From Algibacter luteus (GTDB lineage: Bacteria > Bacteroidota > Bacteroidia > Flavobacteriales > Flavobacteriaceae), in contig NZ_FQYK01000001.1 in NCBI RefSeq assembly GCF_900141715.1, positions 771,369 through 835,368 on the forward strand: a DNA stretch of 64,000 bases, in the 5' to 3' direction. The position numbers and the translations under genes are program-made. The notes beneath the pieces are model-generated. The model ran no database searches and was not told where the DNA came from. It saw only the letters and a program-made list of their open reading frames with translations. Of this stretch, positions 16,158 to 23,743 are shown piece by piece; position 1 is the first letter of the stretch; the number at the start of each line of letters is the position of its first letter.

Positions 16158-17225
16158 ATGAAAAAAATTCTTTTAGGTATGGCTGCCATAGCCTTACTAT
16201 TCACAGCTTGTGATGATGACAAAAATGAAATTATTGAGGACCAATCTGTAAAAGTCGACATGAGCGACTTTTTTGTTTACACAGACACTTCTGACGACCT
16301 CGTTTCAAAATCATCTAACAGTAAAAACAAGGTGAAAACATGTCATACCATGCATGTTTTAAACAAACAACTTGATGCGAATCCTGGTCTTGAAAAAAAG
16401 ATGTATGACGTTGAGTATCACACAAGAAGTTTTATTGCTGCTAAAGGAAAACCAACTAAACCCGGAAATGGAAACGGCGGCGGCGGCGGCGGCGAAGAGC
16501 CAACACCAGATAACTTAGGCGTTATTAACATTCCTGTAAACGTTATTGTGGTTTACAGCAATTCCAATGAAAATATTAGTGATGCTCAAATAGCATCGCA
16601 AATTACCGTTTTAAACGACGATTTCAGAAAAGCAAACAACGATGTAAATCAAGCACCTGCCGAATTCTCTGGTGTAGCTGCCGATAGCGAAATTACATTT
16701 ACACTTGCGAATACTTTCAGAAATGCTAGCTCAACAACCTCTTGGGGTACAAATAATGCAGTTAAGAGTGCTTATCCTCCGGTAAATCCAGAAACGCATT
16801 TAAACATTTGGGTGTGTAATATTGGTGGCGGTATTTTAGGTTACGCACAATTCCCAGGTGGTAATTTATCTACTGATGGTGTGGTATGCTCTCCGCAATA
16901 CTTTGGTACTACAGGCTACGTTTCAGCGCCGTTTGATAAAGGAAGAACCATGACACACGAAGTTGGGCACTATTTAAATTTACGTCATATATGGGGAGAT
17001 GGCAGATGTAAGCGAGACGATTTTGTTTCTGACACACCGTCATCAGATGGACCAAATTATGGATGTCCGTCATATCCAACTGTTAATTGTCGATCAAACG
17101 ATATGACAATGAATTACATGGATTATGTTGATGATGCTTGTATGTATATGTTCTCTGAAGGTCAGAAAGAAAGAATGCGTGCTATTTTTGCTCCTGGCGG
17201 TGCAAGAGAAAGCATGCTTCCATAA
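16158..17225 (+). CDS. M43 (pappalysin-like) zinc metalloprotease lipoprotein
   Basis: The lipobox FTAC gives Cys18, so the protein is anchored in the outer envelope. A low-complexity linker at residues 103-112 contains six consecutive glycines encoded by (GGC)6. The catalytic domain (about 120-355) has the metzincin motif THEVGHYLNLRHIWGD, with His267, Glu268, His271 and His277, and a Met-turn in MTMNYMDY (316-323). Conserved Cys residues around 284, 303 and 311 fit the M43 disulfides. It sits inside the suf cluster, but its function is extracellular or periplasmic proteolysis. It ends at a clear terminator, so the downstream genes have their own start. Confidence 0.92.
   Translation: MKKILLGMAAIALLFTACDDDKNEIIEDQSVKVDMSDFFVYTDTSDDLVSKSSNSKNKVKTCHTMHVLNKQLDANPGLEKKMYDVEYHTRSFIAAKGKPTKPGNGNGGGGGGEEPTPDNLGVINIPVNVIVVYSNSNENISDAQIASQITVLNDDFRKANNDVNQAPAEFSGVAADSEITFTLANTFRNASSTTSWGTNNAVKSAYPPVNPETHLNIWVCNIGGGILGYAQFPGGNLSTDGVVCSPQYFGTTGYVSAPFDKGRTMTHEVGHYLNLRHIWGDGRCKRDDFVSDTPSSDGPNYGCPSYPTVNCRSNDMTMNYMDYVDDACMYMFSEGQKERMRAIFAPGGARESMLP
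16476..16493 (+). repeat. (GGC)6 trinucleotide run
   Basis: Six perfect GGC copies encode six glycines in the linker of the M43 protease. This is a strikingly GC-rich tract in an AT-rich genome and could change length by slippage without a frameshift. Confidence 0.9.
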
Positions 17226-17250
17226 AAAATATTATATAAGATAATTAAAA

Positions 17251-17275
17251 AGACGCCTATTTTGGCGTCTTTTTT
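17251..17275 (+). terminator. Rho-independent terminator after the M43 protease gene
   Basis: AGACGCC and GGCGTCT form a 7-bp stem with a TATTTT loop, followed by a T-run (17270-17275). It lies 25 bp after the protease stop and 30 bp before the next ATG. Confidence 0.9.
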
Positions 17276-17304
17276 GTATTATTAAACTAAACTTAATGCA
17301 TCTC

Positions 17305-17730
17305 ATGAAAACTATATTCATCCTTTTATCCATACTCCTAGTAAACCAAGATTGCTCTACCCATTTAAATCAAGAACAAATGAGTGTAGTTTATAACGCA
17401 AGTAGTAGAGGTTCTTATTTTGAAGTTAAATTGGAAAATGATAGCGTTTCAATAAACAGACAAAGAGGAGGCACTCCAGAAATTAAATCATTCCCCGAAT
17501 CATTAAAAGACAAACTATTTTTAGAAATTCATAAAATAGATGTAAAACAACTCGAGGATTTTGAACCACCATCTGAAAATCATCACTTTGATGGCGCGCA
17601 AATTGCCTATTTACAAATTATAAAAAACAATAAAACATATCAATCTAAAAACTTCGATCATAACAATCCGCCTAAAGAGATTGAAGCAATAGTTAAAGAA
17701 ATCTTATCAATTGTCGAAAACATTGAATAG
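17305..17730 (+). CDS. Small secreted protein of unknown function
   Basis: With ATG 17305 the protein has 141 residues and starts MKTIFILLSILLVNQDCSTH, which looks like a signal peptide. The residue before Cys17 is Asp, so it is not a canonical lipobox; an ATG at 17296 adds three residues. The mature part has SSRGSYFEVKLENDSVSINR, ESLKDKLFLEIHKIDVKQLEDF and IAYLQIIKNNKTYQSKNFDH, all predicted soluble and mixed alpha/beta. I do not recognise the family with certainty. It lies between the M43 gene terminator and sufE. Confidence 0.65.
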   Translation: MKTIFILLSILLVNQDCSTHLNQEQMSVVYNASSRGSYFEVKLENDSVSINRQRGGTPEIKSFPESLKDKLFLEIHKIDVKQLEDFEPPSENHHFDGAQIAYLQIIKNNKTYQSKNFDHNNPPKEIEAIVKEILSIVENIE

Positions 17731-17745
17731 CAATAATTCTTATTG

Positions 17746-17753
17746 TATTTTTG
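17746..17753 (+). promoter_or_regulatory. Candidate -7 box upstream of sufE (TATTTTTG)
   Basis: TATTTTTG matches TAnnTTTG, with a TTG at 17723-17725 giving a 20-nt spacer. It is 104 nt before the sufE ATG and downstream of the terminator at 17251, so sufE, sufT and the DUF2480 gene may form a separate transcript. Confidence 0.5.
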
Positions 17754-17766
17754 CATTGAATTAGAT

Positions 17767-17790
17767 GTCAGATTGAGCACTGTCGAAACC
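17767..17790 (+). repeat. Short dispersed repeat upstream of sufE
   Basis: GTCAGATTGAGCACTGTCG and the bases after it resemble the string at 14692-14721 inside the sufD-sufS element. It appears to be a solitary degenerate copy. Confidence 0.4.
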
Positions 17791-17857
17791 TTCTGGATAT
17801 TAAATATGCAGAAAAACTTAGGACAGAGTTTAAGATAACAAAACTAAAAAAGAACCT

Positions 17858-18280
17858 ATGAGTATTGAAGAAATACAAAACGAAATTATAGACGAATTCT
17901 CAATGTTTGAAGATTGGGAAGAACGTTACCAATATATGATTGATTTAGGGAAAGATTTACCCTTAATTGACGACCAATACAAAACCGACAGCAATATTAT
18001 AAAAGGTTGCCAAAGTAAAGTATGGGTACACGCTGAAATGAAAGACGATAAAATACAATTTACAGCCGATAGTGATGCGATTATCACCAAAGGTATTATT
18101 GCTATTTTAATCCGTGCCTTTTCAAATCAGCATCCAAAAGATATCATTGATGCTGATACCGATTTTATTGATAAAATAGGCTTAAAAGAACATTTATCGC
18201 CAACCAGAGCTAATGGTTTGGTAAGTATGATAAAACAATTAAAAATGTATGCCATAGCATACCAAACACAACTTAATTAG
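17858..18280 (+). CDS. sufE: Sulfur acceptor protein SufE
   Basis: SufE accepts persulfide sulfur from SufS and passes it to SufBCD. The 140-residue protein has the conserved acceptor cysteine Cys51 in IIKGCQSKVWV, matching the family position, and the C-terminal PTRANGLVSMIKQLKMYA. The N-terminal helix IEEIQNEIIDEFSMFEDWEERY is typical. The gene is part of the suf cluster, separated from sufS by the M43 protease and a small secreted protein gene, and followed by the DUF59 gene after 85 bp. Confidence 0.95.
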   Translation: MSIEEIQNEIIDEFSMFEDWEERYQYMIDLGKDLPLIDDQYKTDSNIIKGCQSKVWVHAEMKDDKIQFTADSDAIITKGIIAILIRAFSNQHPKDIIDADTDFIDKIGLKEHLSPTRANGLVSMIKQLKMYAIAYQTQLN

Positions 18281-18365
18281 TGAAGTTGTGAGGCGTTAAG
18301 TGGTAAAATGGAAAAACTGCCCTTTCGGCTAAACAACAAACAACTAAACACATAAACAAAAAGTT

Positions 18366-18689
18366 ATGAGTGAAACCATAGATACCGCCGCATTAGGCGA
18401 AAAAATAGTAAACGTACTTAAAACGATTTACGATCCAGAAATCCCTGTTGATATTTACGAATTAGGATTGATTTACGACGTATTTGTAAATGAAGATTAC
18501 GACGTAAAAATTTTAATGACCCTAACAACACCAAACTGCCCCGTGGCAGAAACTTTGCCTTTAGAGGTTGAGGAAAAAGTAAAATCGCTTAACGATGTTC
18601 GCGACGCAGAAGTTGAAATTACTTTCGACCCGCCGTGGACTCAAGATTTAATGAGTGAAGAGGCTAAGTTGGAATTGGGGATGCTGTAA
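18366..18689 (+). CDS. DUF59/MIP18-like Fe-S assembly protein (SufT-like)
   Basis: The 107-residue single-domain protein has the DUF59 core IYDPEIPVDIYELGLIYDV and the conserved-Cys segment TLTTPNCPVAETLP, ending with VEITFDPPWTQDLMS. DUF59 proteins such as SufT and PaaD-related factors help mature Fe-S proteins (known for the family). Its place after sufE supports a SufT role. The N-terminus (MSETIDTAALGEKIV) is short, so it lacks the longer extension of some SufT proteins. Confidence 0.92.
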   Translation: MSETIDTAALGEKIVNVLKTIYDPEIPVDIYELGLIYDVFVNEDYDVKILMTLTTPNCPVAETLPLEVEEKVKSLNDVRDAEVEITFDPPWTQDLMSEEAKLELGML

Positions 18690-18755
18690 TTTAGTTTTCA
18701 GTCGCAGTACTCGGTAATACAACGAAACGAAAAATAACTCAACAACAATACTTTC

Positions 18756-19262
18756 TTGAAAGACGAAATTGTAAATCGCGTAGCGAATAGTAAACTAGTA
18801 ACAATTGATCTTGAGGATTATTATCCTAAAGGGCAACGTATCCTGTTTGATATTAAAGATTGGCTGTATGAAGGTTTTGTGCTTCGCGAAAAAGATTTTA
18901 GAGCGCAAGTATCAGAATTTGATTGGAACCAATACGAAGGCAGTTATGTTGCTTTAACCTGCAGCAGCGATGCTATAATTCCGGGTTGGGCTTACATGCT
19001 TCTCAGTATTCAATTGGAGTCGGTTGCCAAAAAAGTTGTTATTGGCGATTTAGAACAACTTGAAACCTCTATTTATCAAGACATCATTAACAATCTTGAT
19101 GTTTCAGCATTCACAGATAAACCCATTATCATAAAAGGTTGCGCTAACAAACCCGTACCTCAAAACGCCTACATCATGCTTTCTAACAAGCTAAAACCTC
19201 TTGCTAAGTCCATTATGTATGGCGAAGCATGCTCTTCTGTACCTCTTTTTAAGAAGAAATAA
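18756..19262 (+). CDS. DUF2480 family protein
   Basis: The start is TTG at 18756; no in-frame ATG is available upstream, and the frame gives MKDEIVNRVANSK. The 168-residue cytosolic protein has conserved blocks ITIDLEDYYPKGQR-like (here VTIDLEDYYPKGQR), FDIKDWLYEGFVLREKDFR, CSSDAIIPGWAYMLL and the C-terminal KGCANKPVPQNAYIML. This family is common beside sufE and sufT in Bacteroidota and is uncharacterised. The conserved Cys residues (CSSDA, KGCA) could matter for Fe-S chemistry; that is inference from context. Confidence 0.88.
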   Translation: MKDEIVNRVANSKLVTIDLEDYYPKGQRILFDIKDWLYEGFVLREKDFRAQVSEFDWNQYEGSYVALTCSSDAIIPGWAYMLLSIQLESVAKKVVIGDLEQLETSIYQDIINNLDVSAFTDKPIIIKGCANKPVPQNAYIMLSNKLKPLAKSIMYGEACSSVPLFKKK

Positions 19263-19280
19263 ATTTAATGTGACCAAACT

Positions 19281-19309
19281 TTGTTAATTGCGTCTAAACA
19301 TTATATTTG
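19281..19309 (+). promoter_or_regulatory. Bacteroidota sigma-A promoter of the DUF3078 gene
   Basis: TTG at 19281-19283 is followed after 18 nt by TATATTTG (19302-19309). This is the best TTG-N18-TAnnTTTG match in the window, 26 nt before the ATG at 19336. Confidence 0.8.
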
Positions 19310-19335
19310 CACAAATTTTTAACAAAAATTAAATT

Positions 19336-20259
19336 ATGAAAAAATTATTTTTCGCATTATTATGTATTAGCGTTGTATCATTAAACGCACAAACAAAAGA
19401 AGAATTACAAGCTCAAAAAGCTGAAAAACAAGCCATAGCAGATGCTGCACAAGGTGAAGCCAATGCACTACAAGCTCAAATAGATGCGCTTCCAGGATGG
19501 AGAAAAGGTGCATTTGGTACTATTGGTGGTAGCTTATCAAACTTCAACAACTGGTATTCTCAAGGCGCACCTAACAATGCTTCTGGAAACATAGGTTTTA
19601 CTGTAAATGCCTTTGCAAACTTAATAGAAGACAAGTTTTTCTGGAGAAACAGCTTAACTACCAATTTAAACTGGGTAAAATTAGACAATAAGGATAACCC
19701 TGCTGACGACGACAGCTTTAACCCAACTACTGACGTTTTTAATATTTCATCTTTATACGGAAGAAATATTGCTAAAAACTTAGCAGTTTCTGGTTTAGCT
19801 GAATACAGAACTACCCTTTTAGATAACTTTAACGACCCAGGTTATTTAGATGTTGGTGTTGGTGCGACTTGGACACCGATAGCCAATTTAATAGTAGTGG
19901 TGCACCCATTAAACTACAACTTTGTTTTTGCTGATGGAGATTCAGTTTTCGAATCGTCTTTAGGTGCTAAAATAGTTGCAGATTATACGAGACAAATTGG
20001 AGCTGTAAACTTTAAAACAAACCTATCGGCTTTCCAAAGTTATAAGTCTGGAGATTACTCAAACTGGACATGGTCTAACTCGTTTGGCTACACCCTATGG
20101 AAAATGATTGGTGTAGGTTTTGATTTTGGTTTAAGAAGCAACAAACAAGAGGCTTTAAACTACTCTATCAATACCTTAGGTAATACGGGCGAAACTTTTG
20201 ATAGCGTTGATAACGACCTACAATCATACTATACGTTTGGTTTGAGCTACAAGTTCTAA
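19336..20259 (+). CDS. DUF3078 family outer-membrane protein
   Basis: A signal peptide (MKKLFFALLCISVVSLNAQ) is followed by a short coiled-coil segment rich in Ala/Gln/Glu (about 20-50: TKEELQAQKAEKQAIADAAQ) and then a beta-strand-rich region. The diagnostic block is GSLSNFNNWYSQGAPNNASG, followed by alternating aromatic strands to the final YTFGLSYKF. The terminal Phe and strand pattern indicate an outer-membrane beta-barrel. It has its own strong promoter and terminator, so it is a single-gene unit. Function unknown. Confidence 0.9.
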   Translation: MKKLFFALLCISVVSLNAQTKEELQAQKAEKQAIADAAQGEANALQAQIDALPGWRKGAFGTIGGSLSNFNNWYSQGAPNNASGNIGFTVNAFANLIEDKFFWRNSLTTNLNWVKLDNKDNPADDDSFNPTTDVFNISSLYGRNIAKNLAVSGLAEYRTTLLDNFNDPGYLDVGVGATWTPIANLIVVVHPLNYNFVFADGDSVFESSLGAKIVADYTRQIGAVNFKTNLSAFQSYKSGDYSNWTWSNSFGYTLWKMIGVGFDFGLRSNKQEALNYSINTLGNTGETFDSVDNDLQSYYTFGLSYKF

Positions 20260-20281
20260 TCCAAAACATTTATAAACTTAT

Positions 20282-20318
20282 AAAAAGTGCTTCCTTTTGG
20301 GAAGCACTTTTTTTTGGA
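20282..20318 (+). terminator. Rho-independent terminator after the DUF3078 gene
   Basis: AAAAAGTGCTTCC pairs with GGAAGCACTTTTT around a short TTTTG loop, then a T-run. It is 22 bp after the stop codon. Confidence 0.92.
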
Positions 20319-20443
20319 TAAGGTGAAATGATTAAGTTTGATTTTGTGAGAAAAAAATTATAAATTCGTTTGAATTCTGATATAAAACATCGGTTTCATA
20401 TCATGAAAATTAGGCATCAGATACTCACAAAACCTAAATAACA

Positions 20444-20821
20444 ATGAAAAATTATATTTCAATTATATCCATACTCTTATTATTTCTTTCTCCTAATATT
20501 TATTCGCAGAATTTTAATAAGGTTCCAAAAAAGCCAAATCAAGGAGATGTATTTTGTTATAATAATGAGACCAAAGAATGGACAAAAATAGATTCTGAAT
20601 TATATAAAATAAAAAAAGAAGGCAAACTTGAAAGTCTTCAGTATAAATTAAAAAATTTGAATTATGATGTTGATATTACAAATTGTATTGATAAAAAAAC
20701 AATTGAAGCCTTTGAAGCTGAAAAAATAAGACTCAAAAACGAAAAAAAAATCAATCGGAAATCGGAGCGGTTAAAACAAAAAGCAAAACGGAAGAAAAGA
20801 CAAATAAATAAAGAAACATAG
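20444..20821 (+). CDS. Small secreted basic protein, possible peptidoglycan-binding-like core
   Basis: The 125-residue protein starts with a signal peptide (MKNYISIISILLLFLSPNIYS). The middle has LESLQYKLKNLNYDVDITNC followed by IDKKTIEAFEAEK. That spacing (LQ..L...Y.VD...I...T..A) resembles a PG_binding_1 motif, but the match is weak. The C-terminal 35 residues are extremely Lys/Arg-rich. It has no obvious partner genes: it lies alone between the DUF3078 terminator and a repeat element, convergent with hflX. Confidence 0.65.
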   Translation: MKNYISIISILLLFLSPNIYSQNFNKVPKKPNQGDVFCYNNETKEWTKIDSELYKIKKEGKLESLQYKLKNLNYDVDITNCIDKKTIEAFEAEKIRLKNEKKINRKSERLKQKAKRKKRQINKET

Positions 20822-20940
20822 AATACTAATGCCTAACTCCGAATAAAATTATTTGTTAATCTACGCATATACAAAGCCGTTAAACAAACCCTCCAAAAGA
20901 ACTTCAAACTAAGAACTAAAATAACCCACCGCAAACAGGT

Positions 20941-21029
20941 GCGTTAGGGATTGCCGCGGTAGCTTTTGGCGAGGCGTGCATCGAGCCAAAACTTTTAGCA
21001 GAAAGCCCGACCCTGTTTAGGGTAACGCC
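20941..21029 (+). repeat. Palindromic intergenic element, family 1, copy A
   Basis: The element runs from GCGTTAGGGATTG to GGTAACGCC. Its ends pair (GCGTTA / TAACGC, GGG / CCC), and it holds an inner stem AGCTTTTGGC / GCCAAAAC around the loop GAGGCGTGCATCGA. Near-identical copies are at 39878-39964 (minus) and 47017-47103 (plus). It lies between two convergent genes, the 20444 gene and hflX. Confidence 0.85.
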
Positions 21030-21077
21030 CAACTTCTCGATACATCTCGAATTAAATTGTAGACACTGGAAGTGACA

Positions 21078-22295
21078 TTACTTCATGTCTTCGTAATTGT
21101 AATCGGGGTACAAAAAATGGTTGTAAGGGAAGCGGGTAATATGAATGTCGCGAACCTCGTCGTAAACTCGTTTTTTAAAGTCTTCTAGGTTTTGTTTGTT
21201 GAGCGCCGAAATAAAGAGGGCGTTGTTGCCTAACTTACTCATCCATGTGCTTTTCCATTCTTCTAGCGAGTAGTGCTTTTCGGTACGCTCGGTTTCTAAA
21301 TCGTCGGCTTCTAAGGGTTCTGCTTCGTAGGCATCAATTTTGTTGAAAACCATTATGGTTGGCTTATCGCCACTATCTATTTCGCCCAAAATTTTCTCTA
21401 CAGAGGCTATGTGCTCTTCGAAATTAGGATGTGAAATATCAACAACGTGCAACAACAAATCGGCTTCTCGAACCTCATCTAGAGTGCTTTTAAAACTATC
21501 TACCAATTGTGTTGGCAGCTTTCTAATAAACCCTACGGTATCGCTTAATAAAAATGGTAGGTTTTGAATGACTACTTTTCTAACGGTGGTATCGAGCGTT
21601 GCGAACAGTTTATTTTCAGCAAACACATCGCTTTTACTTATCACATTCATTAGGGTAGATTTACCCACATTGGTGTATCCAACCAGCGCCACACGCACCA
21701 TTTTACCACGGTTACCGCGTTGCACCGCCATTTGTTTATCTATGGTTTTGATGCGCTCTTTTAACAGAGATATTTTATCTCTTACAATACGTCTATCTGT
21801 TTCAATTTCGGTTTCACCCGGTCCGCGCATTCCAATACCCCCTTTTTGACGCTCAAGGTGAGTCCACATACCTCTTAAACGAGGCAGTAAATATTCGCAT
21901 TGTGCCAATTCTACTTGCGTTCTGGCATAACTGGTTTGTGCGCGTTGCGCGAAAATATCAAGAATTAAATTGGTTCGGTCTAATATTTTAATACCCAGTA
22001 TTTTACTAATGTTACGCTCTTGTGCTGCCGATAATTCGTCATCAAAAATAGCGGTAGTAATATCGTTTTCTTCAACAAAAACACGTACTTGCTCCATTTT
22101 CCCGCTACCAATAAAGGTTTTAGGATCCGGTCTGTCCATTTTTTGGGTGAAACGTTTTACGGCATAACCTCCAGCGGTGAAGGTTAAAAACTCCAGCTCG
22201 TCTAAATACTCCTTGAGTTTAGTTTCGTCTTGGTCTTGAGTTATAATACCGATTAAAACTGCCCTTTCGAGGCTTACATCTTTCTTTTCTATCAT
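21078..22295 (-). CDS. hflX: GTPase HflX
   Basis: HflX is a ribosome-associated GTPase that splits or rescues stalled ribosomes. The 405-residue protein has the N-terminal HflX domain (TFIGSGKMEQVRVFVEEND), the glycine-rich QKGGIGMRGPGETEIETDRR, and the GTPase motifs: ALVGYTNVGKST (G1), LSDTVGFIRKLP (G3) and MVFNKID (G4), then SALNKQNL (G5). A short C-terminal domain ends NYEDMK. The gene is divergent from an endonuclease/exonuclease/phosphatase gene and ends near a family 1 repeat element. Confidence 0.95.
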   Translation of the reverse strand: MIEKKDVSLERAVLIGIITQDQDETKLKEYLDELEFLTFTAGGYAVKRFTQKMDRPDPKTFIGSGKMEQVRVFVEENDITTAIFDDELSAAQERNISKILGIKILDRTNLILDIFAQRAQTSYARTQVELAQCEYLLPRLRGMWTHLERQKGGIGMRGPGETEIETDRRIVRDKISLLKERIKTIDKQMAVQRGNRGKMVRVALVGYTNVGKSTLMNVISKSDVFAENKLFATLDTTVRKVVIQNLPFLLSDTVGFIRKLPTQLVDSFKSTLDEVREADLLLHVVDISHPNFEEHIASVEKILGEIDSGDKPTIMVFNKIDAYEAEPLEADDLETERTEKHYSLEEWKSTWMSKLGNNALFISALNKQNLEDFKKRVYDEVRDIHITRFPYNHFLYPDYNYEDMK

Positions 22296-22357
22296 GCTAC
22301 AAAGTTACATAATTGCCGTGGTTTTATTTTTAATATTTTTAAACCTATTTTTGACCT

Positions 22358-23326
22358 ATGACAGAATCTTTTGAAGACATTCCCGTTCGTCACGACATGC
22401 AAACTGTGGCTTTTTATAATATTGAGAATTTATTCGATTTAAAAAATGATAAATTAACCAATGATGCCGATTTTTTACCAACTTCGGTTAAAAAATGGAC
22501 ACCCAAACGTTTGGATAATAAACTGCGGAAAATAGGGTATGCGATTTCTAATATTGGACGAAGAGAAACCGGAAAACACCCCGCTATTGTTGGTTTAGCA
22601 GAAGTTGAAAATGATAGTGTTATTAAAGAATTGATTGCCTCTAAACATTTGGCAGATTGCAATTATGATTGGGTACACTTTGATTCTTTAGATGAACGTG
22701 GAATTGATGTGGGTTTAATTTACGACAGGACGGTTTTTAAAGTTTTACATGCTGAACCATTTACTATAGCATTAACAGATGAAGATGACACACCGGACTA
22801 TACACGAGATGTTTTATTGGTTTCTGGAATTTTAGATGGTGAAAAAGTGCATGTGATTGTGAATCATTGGTCGTCTAGAAGAGAGGGCCAAAAGGAAACC
22901 GAATTTAAACGGTTGGCATCCTCTGAAAAAGTAAGCGATATCATTAGCGCTTTAAGACTTGAAGATGAACATGCAAAAATTATTGTTATTGGCGATTTTA
23001 ACGACAATCCTAACAATGACAGTATAAAACGCTTGGTTGAAGGTTATGATTTATTTAACCCGATGGAAACGCTACGTTCGTTTAATCGAGGCACCGTAAA
23101 ACACAAGCGCCAATGGTTTATTTTTGATCAGGTACTTATTTCTACGAACTTCTTTAAAAGTACCCAAGAGGGTTTTGAGTTTTTCAAGGCTAATATTTTT
23201 GATGAAGATTTTTTAAAGCTTTTTAAAGGCCCTTTTAAAGGCTCACCATTTAGAACCTACGTAGGTAAAAAGTACAAAGGTGGTTATAGCGACCACTTTC
23301 CAGTTTATGCTATTTTTAAAAAGTAA
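22358..23326 (+). CDS. Endonuclease/exonuclease/phosphatase family protein, probably cytosolic
   Basis: The 322-residue protein has the DNase I-like metal-dependent phosphoesterase motifs: FYNIENLFDL, GLAEVENDSVI (metal-binding Glu), DERGIDVGLIYDR, VNHWSSRREG, VIGDFNDNPNND (catalytic Asp/Asn) and the final GGYSDHFPVY (Asp-His). It has no signal peptide, unlike its paralogue at 28163. Substrates of this superfamily range from DNA and RNA to phosphoinositides, and the sequence alone does not decide. It is convergent with the small membrane protein gene, stop to stop. Confidence 0.9.
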   Translation: MTESFEDIPVRHDMQTVAFYNIENLFDLKNDKLTNDADFLPTSVKKWTPKRLDNKLRKIGYAISNIGRRETGKHPAIVGLAEVENDSVIKELIASKHLADCNYDWVHFDSLDERGIDVGLIYDRTVFKVLHAEPFTIALTDEDDTPDYTRDVLLVSGILDGEKVHVIVNHWSSRREGQKETEFKRLASSEKVSDIISALRLEDEHAKIIVIGDFNDNPNNDSIKRLVEGYDLFNPMETLRSFNRGTVKHKRQWFIFDQVLISTNFFKSTQEGFEFFKANIFDEDFLKLFKGPFKGSPFRTYVGKKYKGGYSDHFPVYAIFKK

Positions 23327-23704
23327 TCAGGTAGCTTGATAGAGTACATAGGTTAAACCCAAAATTACTACAGGCAGTAACCATAGCAACCAAATATTGT
23401 AATGAAGTTTTCTGTTTTTGAGCACTTTGGCGTTTAAAACTTTACGCTTTTTACCACTGTATTGTATCCAATTTTTAAAATAGAGGAAGATAACGACTAG
23501 ACCAAATAAGGTCCATGCCTTAACTGAAGACATGGTTTGTACATGCATTTGCTTAAAAAATCCAGCAAAAAACACACCTAATAATAGAAGTAAGCTACTT
23601 TGAAGAAGCGTTAAATAAAAGGTAGCGATACTATTCGTTTTTTTACTTTTTTTAGATTTATAATACTGAAAAAAGTGAAAAAATAAGGCGTCGAATGTGC
23701 TCAT
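23327..23704 (-). CDS. Small three-helix membrane protein
   Basis: The 125-residue protein has hydrophobic segments at about residues 28-48 (FYLTLLQSSLLLLLGVFFAG), 62-78 (AWTLFGLVVIFLYF) and 102-122 (IWLLWLLPVVILGLTYVL). Basic Lys-rich stretches lie between them (KSKKSKKT, GKKRKVLNAKVLKNRK). The latter suggests cytosolic loops. I do not recognise the family. Its stop lies directly against the stop of the opposing phosphoesterase gene. Confidence 0.75.
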   Translation of the reverse strand: MSTFDALFFHFFQYYKSKKSKKTNSIATFYLTLLQSSLLLLLGVFFAGFFKQMHVQTMSSVKAWTLFGLVVIFLYFKNWIQYSGKKRKVLNAKVLKNRKLHYNIWLLWLLPVVILGLTYVLYQAT

Positions 23705-23743
23705 ATATAAAAATATTGGCGCAAATGTAGCCCTAAAGTTTTA

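Noticed and set aside
20822..20940. Possible short gene after the 20444 secreted protein
   Set aside because: The stretch lacks an open frame of useful length with a start codon and has no recognisable translation.
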